Shown here: positions 8,819 to 16,881 of the stretch, one piece after another | How positions within the stretch are numbered: position 1 is the stretch's first letter | How the letters are laid out: every line of letters begins with the position of its first letter | NCBI GenBank assembly: GCA_017995215.1 | Contig: JAGOJH010000015.1 | Span: 1 to 43,965 of the forward strand | Length of the DNA: 43,965 nucleotides | Source: Thermoclostridium sp. | GTDB taxonomy: Bacteria; Bacillota; Clostridia; DSM-8532 | Direction of reading: 5' to 3' | The notes under the pieces: model-generated | The model's database searches: none | What the model was told of the DNA's origin: nothing | What the model saw: only the letters and a program-made list of their open reading frames with translations | Program-made: the position numbers and the translations under genes

Positions 8819-8847
8819 TTGTACAGCATGCCAGATTAGTGTATTAT
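8819..8847 (+). promoter_or_regulatory. Promoter for the large exported S41-domain protein
   Basis: TTGTAC at 8819-8824 and TATTAT at 8842-8847 with a 17-base spacer, about 70 bases before the TTG start at 8918. Confidence 0.55.
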
Positions 8848-8917
8848 AAAAGAAAAGGAAGGGGTTTCATCACCCTCGGTATATACAAAAGTGTAGCGTT
8901 CTGAAAGGAAAAGTGGT

Positions 8918-11900
8918 TTGAAAAAGTTCTTTTATATTTTTACTATATTTATGCTACTGTCCATAATGCCTCTTCCAAGCCTGGCTGTAAACGGCAAAAC
9001 AGATCAGGATATCAAGGTTTATGTGAATGATACCCGGGTTAAGTTTGACGTGGCGCCTATCTTCATTGACGGACGAACCATGGTGCCCATCCGCGCTGTA
9101 TTCGAAGCCATGGGTGCCGATGTTCAATGGAATGAATATATCAAAACCGCAACCATCACCAAAGCTGAAAGAAGAGTACAAATTCAGCTGGACAACCGTA
9201 ACACATTGGTAGACGGAAGAACGATTCAGATGGATGTGCCTGCCACAGGAATAAACGGGCGTATTCTGGTGCCTGTACGTTTTATCAGTGAAAATCTTGG
9301 CTTCAAGGTGGACTGGGTGAATTCTACCAAGACCGTTTTTATCAACGAGCCTTCTATCCCTGTAAATATTGGAAACCTTCAGAATTGGGGTAAGTTTGCT
9401 TCGGATGATGTGTGGAATTATCATATTTTACAAAACAACATTCTGATCCGGGAGCATACTGTTTCTAAAAAACAGGAAAAGATAGCAGATCACATCGTTT
9501 GCGATTTACAGCTTGGTCAGGAATGGATTTACTGCATTGGCGCAGACAAGGGGATCAATAAAATTATTCGTCTAAACACAGAAAACGCTGATAGAGAGGT
9601 CCTTACCGACACCGAGGTCAATTCGTTCCAGCTTGTCAATGGCTGGTTATACTATAGCAATTCAGAAAACAGCACCTTGCTATACAGGACAAAATCCGAC
9701 GGATCTGAAACCATGAAAATCCTCCAGGAAGGTGATTTCACACCTAAAAGCTGGTTTGTGCAAAACGGATTCATTTATTATCAGGATCTTCGCTCACGCC
9801 TTATCTACCGTGCACGCATTGATGGTTCGCAAGCCGTTGCGCTGACAAACGTTTATGGTTCATCCAATACTTCTGCAGAAAACTATCTCGCGCAAAACGC
9901 TGGTGTATCCTATCATCTGAAATTGATCGACAATGAGTTTTTGTATTATGTGCTTGAAACAGGCTCTGATGAAAATTCAGGCTATCGTGTGCCAGGAGTT
10001 TACAGGCTTCCGATTACCGGTGGCAGATCAGAGCTGGTTAGTGATAAAAGCTCTATTTCAATAAATATGGACAGTGAATGGCTTTACATGGCTGTTCAGG
10101 TGCTAAATAAAAGCCAGCTGCTGAAATGTAAAAAGAATGGCGCGAATGTTCAAACCATCAATGAATATAAGGAAAATGACGTTCCTGGAAACATATATGT
10201 TTCCAATTCTATTATTTACTATACACTGCTGCGCGGAAGCAATAAGCAGATATTGTTCAGAATGAACCCCGATGGCCAGAGCATTGCCCAGATCACCTGG
10301 AACTATGGCGCATATCCACAAAGGATCAAGGGTGTTTTAAGCTCAACCGTAAAAGCTTATGAACAGCTGAAAAGTGTCAGCACCTTTCAGGTCTCCAAGC
10401 TTGAAACTGGTAGCAGGACCCAAACGCAGACCGTTGACAGAAAGAGCAATCATACAGATACCATTTATTATCAGTTAATAAAAGATGAAAAAGAAAAGAC
10501 AGACATCGAGGTTTGGACGGATACTAAATACCGCTATACAAAAAGCTTTGAAGAAAAGCTTTGGGGTATCGAGCAGCACAATGCCGATAAAAGTGTCCTT
10601 CAAAAAAGCATGATGTCTTACATATTGCCAACAGAAGAATTGTATAACAACCTGACCATAAATGAGTACAACAACAAAATCACTCTCAGCGGGACAGGAT
10701 CGTTTCCCAACCTGATGCAAAGCTTTGCAGACAGTGGCGAGCTTATCTACAACAACACCTCCGACTTTTTTGAGAAGGTGACAATGGTCATCGTCATTAA
10801 CGCAGATAGCTACATGATCGAAGAGTTCACATTAGACCTGAATTTTTACCCTAAAAAGGCTCAAAATAATGAAGGAAAGGCATCTACCAGCCGTTACTCA
10901 TTCCTGAACAGCCGCTTTAACAGCACTCATTTGTATGTACCCGCTTCGCTGCAGCAGTCACTCAGTGCCAAGTATCAGGCGGAAATTAAGACACAGCAGG
11001 CACTGAAGCTTCTAAATGAAGGGAAGCTTCAAGATGCGGTTAAGCTATTAGATGCATCTATCAGCCTTTATTCCAAGTCATATCCAGCTTATCTGCACAA
11101 GGGAAATGCGTTATTCCAGCTTGGCAAATATAAGGAAGCCATCGTTACGCTGGATCGTTACCGCGAGCATGCACCTGAAGACATCGAAGCGATATTGCTA
11201 GAGGGATGGTGTTATCTGAAGCTTGGCGATACGGTAAAAGCCGGGCAGTTTGCCCAAAAAGCACTTGAACTTGAAAAAAATAATACCATTGTGTTAAACC
11301 TGATTGGCTCTATCGCAGCGGCAGAAGAAGATTATTTAGCTGCCCGGGGTTTTTATGAATCGGCAATTCAGCTGGACAAAGCTTATTATGAAGCCCATTT
11401 AAACCTTGCTTCGGTGTTGTTCAACAGTGGAAATTATTCCAAATGTATTCAGGCTGCAGATGAATTTCTGAACCGATTTCCTGCAGACAGGGAACTGATG
11501 TATCTCAAAGCGCAAAGTCTCTCCAGGCAGGGTAAAAACCTGGAGGCCATCAGCGTTTATCAGCAGATCCTCGACAAGAATGCATCCAACGATTTTGTTA
11601 CTATGACCTATATTGCCATTGAATATGAAACCCTGCAGAATTATACCAAAGCGCAGGAATATGCATACAAAGCCGGCCAGGTATACGAAGACTACAATCT
11701 TCTGAAAAGCCTGGTTGAAAGGCTGGTGTATGACAGGTCCACCAGTTCATCCCAGAAGCTTACGGATTTTATCCGCAGAAATTATCTGTATTTTAAAGAA
11801 ACTGAAACAGTAAGCAATGCTTTCAACACCATTACCGCGAAGATGAACGGATATACGACGGAAGACGTCAAAAAGCTGCTGGAAACCATTCAAAGCCCGG

Positions 11901-12535
11901 AGGATAAATCTACCTTTTTATTATCCGGAGAAGCCTATAACGCTTATATGAACAGGCAGAACCAGACTCTTGTGCAAACCAGGCAGGAGGGGAACATGGT
12001 TTACTTCGGTATGAAAACCTTTTCTCAGGAAGTGGGCATCAAATTTACAGAATATATTCAAGACATTGAAAAAACCGAAGAAAAAACATTGATTCTCGAT
12101 TTACGAGATAACAGCGGCGGCCTGTCGAACGAGGCTAATATTATTCTTGATGCGCTTTTACCAGAATGCACACCAAGCTATATCATCGAGAGAAACGGCT
12201 ATATCACAACCTTCCGCTCAGGAAAAAGCCATACATCCTTTAAAAAAATAGGCGTTCTTGTAAATAAAAATACAGCCAGCAGTTCCGAGCTGCTCGCACT
12301 TAGCCTGAAAACCTATAGCGACAATGTTACAATAATTGGTAACAAAACCATGGGGAGGGGGATAGGGCAGATTGTCTACCTGGATCGTATGAAACAATAT
12401 GCCATCTTCCTGGTGAACCATTATTGGAATGTCAAGCAGGAAAACATTCATGAAGAAGGGCTGCCGATAGACATCAGGGTTGGCAGCGATGATCCGGACT
12501 ATTCAAAGGCAATTGCGAAATTCCTTAAAAACTGA
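8918..12535 (+). CDS. Exported stalk/propeller/TPR/S41 peptidase-like fusion protein
   Basis: 1205 residues, starting at TTG 8918 with GAAAGGA about 9 bases upstream. Order of parts: a signal peptide (1-24, ends PSLA); a copper-amine-oxidase N-terminal-like stalk (about 30-145; FIDGRTMVPIRAVFEAMGA and LVPVRFISENLGF); a propeller-like region with repeated WIYCI, WLYYSN and FIYYQD units (DUF5050-like, about 150-480); a beta-rich segment resembling LolA/DUF6612 proteins (about 490-680); at least five TPRs (about 687-930); and an S41 peptidase core (about 1025-1195). S41 marks are LILDLRDNSGG and TASSSE (serines 1121-1123). The family lysine in TxGKG is Arg1147 here (TMGRGIGQ), and no PDZ domain is seen, so protease activity is doubtful. 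It probably acts outside the membrane. Confidence 0.88.
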   Translation: MKKFFYIFTIFMLLSIMPLPSLAVNGKTDQDIKVYVNDTRVKFDVAPIFIDGRTMVPIRAVFEAMGADVQWNEYIKTATITKAERRVQIQLDNRNTLVDGRTIQMDVPATGINGRILVPVRFISENLGFKVDWVNSTKTVFINEPSIPVNIGNLQNWGKFASDDVWNYHILQNNILIREHTVSKKQEKIADHIVCDLQLGQEWIYCIGADKGINKIIRLNTENADREVLTDTEVNSFQLVNGWLYYSNSENSTLLYRTKSDGSETMKILQEGDFTPKSWFVQNGFIYYQDLRSRLIYRARIDGSQAVALTNVYGSSNTSAENYLAQNAGVSYHLKLIDNEFLYYVLETGSDENSGYRVPGVYRLPITGGRSELVSDKSSISINMDSEWLYMAVQVLNKSQLLKCKKNGANVQTINEYKENDVPGNIYVSNSIIYYTLLRGSNKQILFRMNPDGQSIAQITWNYGAYPQRIKGVLSSTVKAYEQLKSVSTFQVSKLETGSRTQTQTVDRKSNHTDTIYYQLIKDEKEKTDIEVWTDTKYRYTKSFEEKLWGIEQHNADKSVLQKSMMSYILPTEELYNNLTINEYNNKITLSGTGSFPNLMQSFADSGELIYNNTSDFFEKVTMVIVINADSYMIEEFTLDLNFYPKKAQNNEGKASTSRYSFLNSRFNSTHLYVPASLQQSLSAKYQAEIKTQQALKLLNEGKLQDAVKLLDASISLYSKSYPAYLHKGNALFQLGKYKEAIVTLDRYREHAPEDIEAILLEGWCYLKLGDTVKAGQFAQKALELEKNNTIVLNLIGSIAAAEEDYLAARGFYESAIQLDKAYYEAHLNLASVLFNSGNYSKCIQAADEFLNRFPADRELMYLKAQSLSRQGKNLEAISVYQQILDKNASNDFVTMTYIAIEYETLQNYTKAQEYAYKAGQVYEDYNLLKSLVERLVYDRSTSSSQKLTDFIRRNYLYFKETETVSNAFNTITAKMNGYTTEDVKKLLETIQSPEDKSTFLLSGEAYNAYMNRQNQTLVQTRQEGNMVYFGMKTFSQEVGIKFTEYIQDIEKTEEKTLILDLRDNSGGLSNEANIILDALLPECTPSYIIERNGYITTFRSGKSHTSFKKIGVLVNKNTASSSELLALSLKTYSDNVTIIGNKTMGRGIGQIVYLDRMKQYAIFLVNHYWNVKQENIHEEGLPIDIRVGSDDPDYSKAIAKFLKN

Positions 12536-12620
12536 CACAGGCTAATGAGATGCTTGGATCAAAAGCTAAAGGTCATTAAATCAGTGAAGTGAAAGCCCGG
12601 TGTGGCTTGAGCCCAGTATG

Positions 12621-13613
12621 CTAAGATTCAGTGCTCTTATTTGAAGCTTGAAAATTAGACAATGGGTTGCTGTCTACAGCATTTTTCAGTTGCTGTGTAT
12701 CCAGATGGGTATAAATTTCTGTTGTTGCGATGCTTTCATGACCCAGCAATTCCTGTAGTGAGCGAATATCTACGTGACCATAACGATACATCAGGGTAGC
12801 TGCGGTATGCCTTAGCTTGTGGGTGGAATAGCGCCTGGGGTCAAGGCCGGCGGATGCGATATATTTCTTTACCAGGTGCTGAACAGTCGCTTTGCTGATG
12901 CGCTGCTTACGTTCGCTGAGAAACAGTGCATTTTTATCCTTCACACCATTGACAGGGCGGACCCTGCGGTAGCTATCAATAGCCTGGACACAGGCTGAAT
13001 TCAGGGGAATCATCCGTTCCTTGTCGCCTTTTCCGATGACCGTAAGCGTGTTATTTCGGATGTTGCTCAGGTTAATCCCAACCAACTCGGACAGTCGCAT
13101 ACCACAATTGAGGAAAAGAGTAAGAATGGCATAATCCCGGATGCCATGTTCGCCTTCAACGGTCGATAAAAGCTGTTTACTTTCATCGATATTCAGGTAT
13201 TTTGGTAATCTTTTTACAATTTTTGGTGATTCCAGCTCAGAAGCTGGATTATTTCCAGTAATTTTGGCTTTATTTGTAAGGTAATTAAAAAAAGACTTCA
13301 GGCTGGCAACTTTGCGGGCCCGGGCATAGGCCGAATTAGCCCGACTATTGCTGACAAAGGACATAAAGGAGTATAAATCACTTAAGCTGATAGTTTTTAG
13401 AAAATTAGCATCAATATCGGTAATATCAATGTCATCAAATTCAGTTTCTTTGGGAACCAGATTGCGATGCAGCTTCAGAAAACGCAAAAATACACGCAAA
13501 TCATAAAAATAAACCTGAATGGTATTCACAGATTTGCCTTTAATAGTTTGCATATAGGTTAAAAAGTCTTTTAGCACAGCAGGCATATCGTAATCTAAAA
13601 AAGTGTTTGACAT
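12621..13613 (-). CDS. Tyrosine recombinase, XerC/XerD-like
   Basis: 330 residues, starting at the ATG at 13613 with GGAG eight bases upstream. It has the N-terminal SAM-like core-binding domain (residues 10-115) and the C-terminal catalytic domain. All catalytic residues are present: R173 (GMRLSEL), a lysine in GKGDKER, H265 and R268 (HKLRHT), H292 (LLGHES) and the nucleophile Y301 (TTEIYTH). Similar proteins in Clostridia are annotated XerC, and they may resolve chromosome dimers or act on a local element. A TATAAT reads towards it at 13638-13633 (minus strand). It converges on the S41-fusion gene. Strong inverted repeats lie in its upstream region. Confidence 0.92.
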   Translation of the reverse strand: MSNTFLDYDMPAVLKDFLTYMQTIKGKSVNTIQVYFYDLRVFLRFLKLHRNLVPKETEFDDIDITDIDANFLKTISLSDLYSFMSFVSNSRANSAYARARKVASLKSFFNYLTNKAKITGNNPASELESPKIVKRLPKYLNIDESKQLLSTVEGEHGIRDYAILTLFLNCGMRLSELVGINLSNIRNNTLTVIGKGDKERMIPLNSACVQAIDSYRRVRPVNGVKDKNALFLSERKQRISKATVQHLVKKYIASAGLDPRRYSTHKLRHTAATLMYRYGHVDIRSLQELLGHESIATTEIYTHLDTQQLKNAVDSNPLSNFQASNKSTES

Positions 13614-13776
13614 ATGTAAAGCTCCAATACAAATTATAAAAGAAATACAGAGTTATCATACAGAGCGGGATTCATGGACATTCATTAGAAAGCTTATAGA
13701 TGCGATCTGAATGACCAACTCTGTACAAATCAATTTTATCGTAAAAAGCTGTTTAATTCAAGCAAAAACCTCCTCC

Positions 13777-13808
13777 TAATTCAACGAAATTTTTATTTCG
13801 TTGAATTA
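13777..13808. repeat. Perfect 14-bp inverted repeat with TTTT loop
   Basis: TAATTCAACGAAAT (13777-13790) and ATTTCGTTGAATTA (13795-13808) are exact complements around TTTT. Neither flank has a T-run, so it does not look like a terminator. A third partial copy, TTAATTCAA, occurs at about 13752-13760. Candidate operator or recombinase binding site. Confidence 0.7.
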
Positions 13809-13875
13809 AGTCTCAAAAATAGAACCCCTCTTCTTCAAACACAATGCATTAATCAATACACTTAAACTAAATAAA

Positions 13876-13923
13876 GGATTTTACAGCGCCTCGCATAATT
13901 AAGGCGTTTGCTCTGTAAAATCC
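13876..13923 (-). terminator. Two-part hairpin, probable terminator of the GNAT-like gene
   Basis: GGATTTTACAG (13876-13886) and CTGTAAAATCC (13913-13923) are exact 11-base arms enclosing a second stem CGCCT/AGGCG (13887-13891 and 13902-13906). On the minus strand it follows the gene ending at 13988 and is itself followed by TTTATTTAG, so weak termination is plausible. Its compound shape is unusual for a plain terminator. Confidence 0.45.
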
Positions 13924-13987
13924 ATCATTCACCAGGAAAACACCCCAGTGTGAAAATGCCAGTTTAAAATGATGCAGTTAATGGGCA

Positions 13988-15109
13988 TCAGAGATTTTTA
14001 ATATAGCACCTTCTTCTTCTGTGCTGCCGGTTTTTAAAGAACCGCCACATGGAATGAACCGCATGATTTTCCTCAAGCTGCGGAGACGCAATAGCTTTTT
14101 TCACACCGTTTTTAAATGCGGTTTCAAGGCAATAGCACAACATGGCCGCAGGTAAACCGGCCTTTCGGTATTCATCCCTGACGGCAACAAGATAACAATC
14201 AAGGGTATCGTTGTGTTTGATGGCATTGAGCACCTTCAGAAAGCCAAAAGGAAACAACCTTCCCCCTATCTTTTTCACCGCTTGGGACAATGACGGCATA
14301 CTAATTCCAAAACCTGCAAGACGGCCGCTTTTCTCGACAATTAACGCAATATATCCAGGATGAACGAAGGAGAAATATTGTTCGATATACACATCAACCT
14401 GTTTATCGGTTAAGGGTACAACCCCGTACAGGTCTTCATAGGCAATGTTAATAATTTCAAAAATTTGTTTAAAATAAGGAGCTATTTCCTTTTTATTCTT
14501 CAGCTGGAGAATAGACAGGTCATGCTGGGCTAAAGAACGCTGTCCCACCTTGTTCAGCCGCTCAACCTGGTCAAGATCGGGGATGATCACTTCAAATTCC
14601 AGCCAGTCAACGTCTTTCACATATCCCAGTTCTTCAAGATGCTCTTTATAATATGGATGGTTATAATTGGTGATGATGGTTCCCATTTCTTCAAAGCCTT
14701 CTACGAGCAGGCCTTCTTTGTCCAAATCACAGAAACCCATCGGGCCATGGAGTGCCTCCATTCCGTTCCCCCTCATCCACTCCTCGACGGTTTGAAGGAG
14801 TGCGCGGGAAACCTGCCGATCATCAATAAAATCGATCCAGCCAAAACGGGCTTGCTTCTTTCCCCATTTCTTCACATACGCATGATTTAGAATGCCGGTA
14901 ACCCTTCCTGCCAGCTTCCCATCTTTATAGCAAAGCCAATACCTGGCCTCGCAGTATTCGAAGGCCGGGTTCTTTTTGCTGTCCAGCGTATTGTATTCAT
15001 CCATGACAAGTGGCGGTATCCAGTATGGATTGTCTTTGTAAAGGCTGAACGGAAAATAGATAAAGTCTCTTAACTGTTTTCGTGTTTTTACTTCTTTAAT
15101 TTCTATCAT
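13988..15109 (-). CDS. GNAT-like N-acetyltransferase family protein
   Basis: 373 residues from the ATG at 15109, which has GTGGAGGAG upstream; the open frame extends 41 codons further into vanZ, but that part is low-complexity and lacks family features. The start MIEIKEVKTRKQLRDFIYFPFSLYKDNPYWIPPL and the end KNRQHRRRRCYIKNL are typical of a widespread, poorly characterised protein of about 370-380 residues with a GNAT fold. LVAVRDEYRKAGLPAAML resembles the acetyl-CoA binding loop. Substrate is unknown. TATAAT on the minus strand at 15167-15162, inside the vanZ end, may give it its own promoter. Confidence 0.8.
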   Translation of the reverse strand: MIEIKEVKTRKQLRDFIYFPFSLYKDNPYWIPPLVMDEYNTLDSKKNPAFEYCEARYWLCYKDGKLAGRVTGILNHAYVKKWGKKQARFGWIDFIDDRQVSRALLQTVEEWMRGNGMEALHGPMGFCDLDKEGLLVEGFEEMGTIITNYNHPYYKEHLEELGYVKDVDWLEFEVIIPDLDQVERLNKVGQRSLAQHDLSILQLKNKKEIAPYFKQIFEIINIAYEDLYGVVPLTDKQVDVYIEQYFSFVHPGYIALIVEKSGRLAGFGISMPSLSQAVKKIGGRLFPFGFLKVLNAIKHNDTLDCYLVAVRDEYRKAGLPAAMLCYCLETAFKNGVKKAIASPQLEENHAVHSMWRFFKNRQHRRRRCYIKNL

Positions 15110-15204
15110 TGGTACTCCTCCACGAAAAAAGAAAAAATAACAAGATGCCTGTGTCTGTATTATTATAACATATTTAAAAAGCAGCCAATACCAATTTTCT
15201 TCCT

Positions 15205-15651
15205 CTATCTCCTGGACTTCACATTCAACCAACTCATCAGGGCATAAACGAGAAGCCCGGCGCCTATGCCTAAAAAATCAACAAAGATGTCAAAGAAGCT
15301 GCTGTTTCTGCCGGAAACAGACTGAATGAAGGCTTCGTCAATCAAAGATACAAAGCCTGCGGTGATTGCACTGGTTAAGAATGCCCATCCCTGCTTTTTA
15401 ACAGTGCTTAAAAACCCAATGGATAAGAGAATGGTCAGAACCAGGTATTCCATAAAATGTGCAAGCTTGCGGAGTATAAGATTAATCGTGCTGACCGAAT
15501 TACCATCCTCCCCAAGCCTGTGAAGCACCTTCGTAATGATGGAAGCAAGCTTTATAGAGGGGACATTTGAAGAAGAACTGTTAAAAAACGATGATCCAAG
15601 TATTAAAATGACCAAAATAAGAATTAGAATAAATGGCAAGTACTTTTTCAT
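15205..15651 (-). CDS. VanZ-family membrane protein
   Basis: 148 residues with four hydrophobic segments. The family motif RKLAHFMEYLVLTILL and the following DEAFIQSVSGRNSSFFDIFVDFLG are clear. VanZ from vancomycin-resistance elements gives low-level teicoplanin resistance, but most homologues have no proven role. The start ATG follows AAAGGTG closely. It has an upstream promoter and a perfect inverted repeat in its leader. No other van genes are nearby, so a resistance role is not supported. Confidence 0.88.
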   Translation of the reverse strand: MKKYLPFILILILVILILGSSFFNSSSSNVPSIKLASIITKVLHRLGEDGNSVSTINLILRKLAHFMEYLVLTILLSIGFLSTVKKQGWAFLTSAITAGFVSLIDEAFIQSVSGRNSSFFDIFVDFLGIGAGLLVYALMSWLNVKSRR

Positions 15652-15684
15652 AAAACACCTTTGTTTTCTAAAAACACGTTAGCA

Positions 15685-15763
15685 CGATATGTAGTCATAA
15701 CAACATATCGAGTGATGTGTTGGATATATCTTCCGTATCTTTTTGGCTAAGGCTATTATATCA
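15685..15763 (-). promoter_or_regulatory. vanZ-like gene promoter with palindromic leader
   Basis: On the minus strand TGATATAAT (15763-15755) is a full extended -10 element. Between it and the start codon, CGATATGT (15685-15692) and ACATATCG (15703-15710) form a perfect 8-base inverted repeat with a 10-base loop, a likely operator or leader hairpin. Confidence 0.55.
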
Positions 15764-15784
15764 TGGAAATTTGTTCTCGTCTCG

Positions 15785-15828
15785 AAAAAAAACATACCGG
15801 ATCATTTCATAGGAAAATATCCGGTATG
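15785..15828 (-). terminator. Intrinsic terminator of the exopolysaccharide operon
   Basis: Read on the minus strand, CATACCGGAT and ATCCGGTATG (15828-15819 and 15802-15793) form an exact 10-bp stem with a 16-base loop followed by eight T residues (15792-15785). It lies about 65 bases after the last glycosyltransferase gene and closes the long minus-strand operon. Confidence 0.88.
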
Positions 15829-15892
15829 CAAGAAAAATATAAAAATAAAGCAGGAAGATAACAAAGTCAGGCTACATGCCATAGCTTGATCA

Positions 15893-16864
15893 TCATGAAT
15901 TTAGTATCCTGTTATAGAGCAGGAAGAATCCCTTCAGTCGTATCAAATCCTTCAGGCTTTTGAGGTCATTAAAGGTATTTCTGGTAATTCTCTTTTCCAA
16001 AGCTTTAATCTCCGGAAGCTCCAGGAAATCCAGAGAGCGGAATTGTTTGAAGTATAAATGGAACAACAGGGCAAATTTCTCTCGGAAAATACTGTTTTCA
16101 AAAGCTCGTGCATACTTTTCAGGGATGCTCTGAAGCTTCATTGTCTCTTTGAGGATTTCCAGCGCACGTGCTGTTCCCTGCATACGTTTCTTACTGATGA
16201 TATAAATGGAATTCTTATCTCCGAGTACATAGTGGTATACATCCCTGTTCAGATGTATAGCATTCCTGCAATAGCACAGATATTGATATAAAAACAGGTC
16301 GTCCTCGGTGTGCGTGAGCGTAGTATTAAATCTGAGAGAATTTCCATTAATAATGCTTCTTTTATACAACCCTTCAGAAGCGAACATTTTCACCTTACCC
16401 CTGCATATACGCATGAATAGCTTCCCTATATTTTTAAACACATAGCTTTGATAAGGATAATGCCACTGCCGGATCACTTTGCCATCCTTCCATTGTGGCA
16501 CATGATTGCCGAATGTGAAGTCATACCCTGGAAGAATTGCTTGATATAAGACCTCCAGGCTATCAGGGCTCAGATAATCGTCGGCGTCTGCAAAAAAGAT
16601 ATATTGACCGTTGGCGGCAGATAGTCCGCAATTTCTTGCCCGGCTTACCCCCTGGTTATCCTGATCAATTATCCGACATTGGAAAGGGCTGTTTTTTATC
16701 AGCATATTCAATATCTCAAGGGTATTATCTGAAGAGCCGTCATTCACTACAATCCATTCAAATTGGCGGAAGGTTTGCGAGCATATGGTTTCATACAGTC
16801 GGGGCAGTGTCTCCGCCGCATTATAAGCCGGCGTAACAATGGAAATAATAATGTCGTTATTCAT
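15893..16864 (-). CDS. Glycosyltransferase family 2
   Basis: 323 residues. A GT-A fold enzyme that adds a sugar from a nucleotide donor to the growing repeat unit on its lipid carrier in the cytoplasm. The N-terminus has SIVTPAYNAAETLPRLYETICSQ, the NDGSSDN segment, and the metal-binding DxD at residues 93-96 (FADADDYL). HTEDDLF later in the protein fits the catalytic-base region. An AAAGGA ribosome site precedes the ATG. It is the last gene of the operon, followed by the strong terminator at 15785-15828. Donor and linkage cannot be predicted. Confidence 0.92.
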   Translation of the reverse strand: MNNDIIISIVTPAYNAAETLPRLYETICSQTFRQFEWIVVNDGSSDNTLEILNMLIKNSPFQCRIIDQDNQGVSRARNCGLSAANGQYIFFADADDYLSPDSLEVLYQAILPGYDFTFGNHVPQWKDGKVIRQWHYPYQSYVFKNIGKLFMRICRGKVKMFASEGLYKRSIINGNSLRFNTTLTHTEDDLFLYQYLCYCRNAIHLNRDVYHYVLGDKNSIYIISKKRMQGTARALEILKETMKLQSIPEKYARAFENSIFREKFALLFHLYFKQFRSLDFLELPEIKALEKRITRNTFNDLKSLKDLIRLKGFFLLYNRILNS

Positions 16865-16881
16865 AGGTATTCCTTTCTTAT

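Larger units (their letters stand above)
8525..8917. other. Gene-free interval with repeats and a promoter
   Basis: No supportable gene is seen. GAGCGA and GATTC near 8588-8597 can pair with GAATC and TCGCTC near 8622-8640 across an internal loop. A dispersed-type repeat follows at 8699-8752 and a promoter at 8819-8847. Confidence 0.5.
13614..13987. other. Gene-free interval upstream of the recombinase, rich in inverted repeats
   Basis: Besides the two large hairpins annotated separately, TACAGAG occurs twice as a direct repeat (about 13647 and 13660), and its complement CTCTGTA lies at about 13719-13725. No gene is supported. Confidence 0.5.

Noticed and set aside
13876-13923. Integron attC site
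   Set aside because: The compound hairpin recalls attC, but the GTTRRRY/RYYYAAC core sites are absent and there are no gene cassettes.
15205-15651. Glycopeptide resistance cluster suggested by VanZ
   Set aside because: No vanA/H/X/R/S homologues are present in the window; VanZ-family proteins are common without resistance.
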